Source: Phycisphaerales bacterium
Lineage (GTDB): Bacteria > Planctomycetota > Phycisphaerae > Tepidisphaerales > Tepidisphaeraceae
DNA length: 7,243 bases
Assembly: GCA_003153655.1 (NCBI GenBank)
Contig: PMAK01000246.1
Coordinates: forward strand, 1-7,243
Reading direction: 5' to 3'
Every line of letters begins with the position of its first letter. Position 1 is the first letter of the stretch. Made by a program: the position numbers and the translations under genes. This document shows positions 5,479 through 7,243 of the stretch, one piece after another. The notes under the pieces were generated by a model. It did no database searches and was not told where the DNA came from. It saw only the letters and a list, made by a program, of their open reading frames with translations.

Positions 5479-5850
5479 ATGCCGACGATCAATCAATTGA
5501 TCAAAAAGCCGCGTCGAAGTTTGCCGCGGATCAATAAGGTCAAAGACCTCGACGCATGCCCGCAAAAGCGGGGCGTCTGTCTCCAGGTCAAGACAATGAC
5601 TCCAAAGAAGCCGAACTCCGCGCTGCGGAAGATCGCGCGTGTGCGGCTGAGCAACGGCCGTGAGATCACCGCGTACATTCCAGGCGAGGAGCATAATCTC
5701 CAGGAACACAGCATTGTCCTGGTTCGCGGTGGCCGCGTGCGCGATCTGCCGGGTGTGCGATATCACATCGTTCGCGGAACTTTGGATGCGCTCGGCGTCG
5801 AGGGACGCAAGCGCAGCCGCAGCAAGTACGGCGCTAAATCAGGGAAATAG
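5479..5850 (+). CDS. rpsL: 30S ribosomal protein S12 (uS12)
   Basis: This 123-residue protein has the full uS12 signature: [12 protein letters not shown] at the N terminus, ACPQKRGVC (26-34), [11 protein letters not shown] (41-51), [10 protein letters not shown] (69-78) and [11 protein letters not shown] (90-100). Its length matches the usual 123-125. uS12 sits at the decoding centre of the small subunit and influences fidelity and streptomycin binding. K43 is the common susceptible residue. Position 88, normally Lys, is Arg here (GGRVRDLPG). D89, the aspartate methylthiolated by RimO in other bacteria, is present. A modest ribosome binding site (AAGGA, 5463-5467) precedes the start by 11 bases. 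It is the first recognisable gene of this operon, and the next ORF begins four bases after its stop. Confidence 0.98.
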   Translation: MPTINQLIKKPRRSLPRINKVKDLDACPQKRGVCLQVKTMTPKKPNSALRKIARVRLSNGREITAYIPGEEHNLQEHSIVLVRGGRVRDLPGVRYHIVRGTLDALGVEGRKRSRSKYGAKSGK

Positions 5851-5854
5851 GCAG

Positions 5855-5992
5855 ATGACGGTTTTGCAGTTCCTTCTGGATGCCGACATGGGCACGACGA
5901 AGGATGTAACATCCAGTTTGAAATCGGTCATCGTTTTTCTGGTGATGATCATTCTGGGTATCGTGGCTTTTATTTGGTGGCTTAGGCGCTGA
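5855..5992 (+). CDS. Small single-helix membrane protein between rpsL and rpsG
   Basis: This 45-residue protein is not recognised. It has a mixed N-terminal part (MTVLQFLLDADMGTTKDVTS), then one strong hydrophobic helix at about residues 24-42, and ends WWLRR. The Trp pair at the membrane edge with a basic end suggests the C terminus faces the cytoplasm. The ATG lies four bases after the rpsL stop, with AGGGA (5841-5845) nine bases upstream, so translation is probably coupled to rpsL. Met12 is an alternative start. rpsG follows after 25 bases. The protein-like layout, operon position and tight spacing support a real gene. Its role could be tethering, stress response or secretion-related, but no family evidence exists for any of these. 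Confidence 0.65.
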   Translation: MTVLQFLLDADMGTTKDVTSSLKSVIVFLVMIILGIVAFIWWLRR

Positions 5993-6017
5993 AAGAAACG
6001 CAGCAGGTTTTTGAACA

Positions 6018-6494
6018 ATGGCATACAAAAAATTTACCGCCAGCGAAGATATCCTTAAACCAGACCCGCGCTACAACAGCAAGCTGGTCAGCAAGTTCAT
6101 CAACTGTCTGATGTGGGACGGGAAGAAGACTGTCGCCCAGCGCGTTTTCTACGGAGCGCTCGATCAGGTCGGCAAGAAGGTGAAGGACGTCCCCGTCTTG
6201 GAACTCTTTGAAACCGCGATCAATAACATCAAGCCATACGTTGAGGTCCGCAGCCGGCGTGTCGGCGGAGCCAACTATCAGGTGCCGATGCAGGTCAACA
6301 AGCGTCGGCAGCAGAGCCTGGCGTTTCGCTGGCTCTTGGAAGCATGCAGGAGCGCGGGCGGGCGGCCGATGGCCGATCGTCTCGCGGACGAGTTGATGGC
6401 CGCCTACAAAAAAGAAGGCAAGGCCATGTCAACCCGAGAAAACACCCATCGCATGGCGGATGCCAACAAGGCGTTTGCCCATTTCGCCTGGTAA
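6018..6494 (+). CDS. rpsG: 30S ribosomal protein S7 (uS7)
   Basis: This 158-residue protein is full length for uS7, which nucleates assembly of the 16S rRNA 3' domain and contacts the E-site tRNA. Clear family motifs are [20 protein letters not shown] (12-31), MWDGKK (32-37), [17 protein letters not shown] (75-91), an Arg-rich RWLLEA segment, and the C-terminal [15 protein letters not shown]. The ATG follows a weak AGG (6005-6007, ten bases upstream), so coupling to the upstream small ORF may help initiation. It lies third in the operon and is followed 21 bases later by serS rather than by fusA. Confidence 0.97.
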   Translation: MAYKKFTASEDILKPDPRYNSKLVSKFINCLMWDGKKTVAQRVFYGALDQVGKKVKDVPVLELFETAINNIKPYVEVRSRRVGGANYQVPMQVNKRRQQSLAFRWLLEACRSAGGRPMADRLADELMAAYKKEGKAMSTRENTHRMADANKAFAHFAW

Positions 6495-6515
6495 AACTTC
6501 TTCGCGTGGTGATCC

Positions 6516-7243
6516 ATGATTGACATCAAGGACCTGCGCGAGAATCCCGAAAAATACCGCCGCGGCGCGGAGCTAAAGAACGTCGCGGTCAATATCCCCG
6601 CCGTACTCGATCTCGATGGTCAATGTACGCGCGCCCAGTTGGATTTCGACCGCCTGCGGGCGGAGCAGAACGAACTTTCCCGCCAGATCGGCAAGGCCAA
6701 GAATCCCGAAGAGCGAGAATCAATCAAAACCAAGGCAGCGGCAATGAAGCCGCAGCTTCAGGAACTGGAGCAGCAGCGAAAGACGGCTGAGGGCGCCCGC
6801 GACCAGCTATTGCTCCAGATTCCGCAGCCGCCGGATGATGATGTGCCGCCCGGCAAGAGCGCGGATGACAATGTCGTGCTCTACACGCACGGCGAGCCGC
6901 GGCGCTTTGAATTCAAGCCGAAGAGCCACATGGAGCTGGGCAAAGCGCTCGATCTGTTTGACTTTGAATCCGGCGTAAAGCTGGCCGGCTCGCGATCCTA
7001 TTTCCTAAAAGGCGCCGGCGCCGATCTGCATCAATCCGTCCTTCGCCTCGCGATGGACATGATGACGTGCGAGAATGGCTTCACCCAATTAACCGTCCCT
7101 GTATTAGTCCGCGACATCGCGATGCAGGGCACCGGATTTTTCCCCGCCAGCCGCGAGCAGGCGTATCACGTCACCGAAGACGATCTATTCCTCACCGGCA
7201 CTGGCGAAGTTGGGCTGACCGCCTATCACTTCGACGAGACCTT
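6516..7243 (+). CDS. serS: Seryl-tRNA synthetase, N-terminal part (cut by window end)
   Basis: The frame is open from ATG at 6516 to the window end, giving 242 residues of a protein usually about 420-430 long. It charges tRNA-Ser with serine in the cytoplasm. The start MIDIKDLRENPEKYRRG is typical. Residues about 30-100 form the long antiparallel coiled-coil arm that contacts the tRNA. The catalytic domain begins with SHMELGKALDLFDFESG (137-153) and KLAGSRSYFLKG (155-166), with motif 1 around GFTQLTVPVLV (188-198). The serine-binding TxE motif appears as TGE (229-231) where many bacterial enzymes have TAE. Motifs 2 and 3 lie beyond the window. No strong ribosome binding site is seen. It is 21 bases after rpsG on the same strand and is probably co-transcribed. 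Confidence 0.96.
   Translation, partial: MIDIKDLRENPEKYRRGAELKNVAVNIPAVLDLDGQCTRAQLDFDRLRAEQNELSRQIGKAKNPEERESIKTKAAAMKPQLQELEQQRKTAEGARDQLLLQIPQPPDDDVPPGKSADDNVVLYTHGEPRRFEFKPKSHMELGKALDLFDFESGVKLAGSRSYFLKGAGADLHQSVLRLAMDMMTCENGFTQLTVPVLVRDIAMQGTGFFPASREQAYHVTEDDLFLTGTGEVGLTAYHFDET

Noticed and set aside
5660..5992. Longer reading of the small membrane protein, starting inside rpsL
   Set aside because: The extra N-terminal part overlaps rpsL out of frame and looks like shadow sequence. The ATG at 5855, just after the rpsL stop, is the sensible start.
1..7243. CRISPR arrays, transposases, integrases or toxin-antitoxin pairs
   Set aside because: I looked for regularly spaced repeats and for terminal repeats or characteristic protein motifs and found none. 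The only repeats are the short ones listed.

Overview
The window looks like chromosomal DNA from a planctomycete-like bacterium, possibly Phycisphaerae. The evidence is moderate GC, a membrane protein with the CxxC...CPEC zinc-ribbon layout common in that phylum, an exported malectin-type protein, several lineage-restricted proteins I cannot name, and intergenic CTCTGCG/CTCCGCG repeats. The taxonomic call is an inference from gene style and was not tested.

The left two thirds (about 27-5120) is read from the minus strand. In transcription order it holds an exported malectin-domain protein (4566-5120) closed by a good intrinsic terminator (4495-4532); a two-helix zinc-ribbon membrane protein with a large exported domain (3064-4389); a class I methyltransferase-like protein (2424-3011); a soluble protein of unknown function (1571-2365); and a six-helix membrane protein of unknown function (278-1492). 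The last four are separated by 52-78 bases and may be co-transcribed. Beyond them lie a 10-bp tandem repeat, a weak terminator candidate and a doubtful 46-codon ORF whose end is made of repeat sequence.

The right third is read from the plus strand and is a translation operon: rpsL (uS12), a 45-codon single-helix membrane protein, rpsG (uS7) and the first 242 codons of serS. rpsL is the first recognisable gene, not preceded by rpoC, and serS follows rpsG where fusA would be expected. The 358-base divergent gap before rpsL holds a stable hairpin, an 18-codon ORF behind a near-perfect Shine-Dalgarno sequence, and a candidate promoter.

The points most worth following up are the small membrane protein between the uS12 and uS7 genes, arginine at uS12 position 88 (a streptomycin-resistance residue elsewhere), the altered str-operon order, the possible leader peptide, and the repeat that supplies one arm of a terminator. 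No CRISPR array, tRNA, rRNA or intact mobile element was seen.
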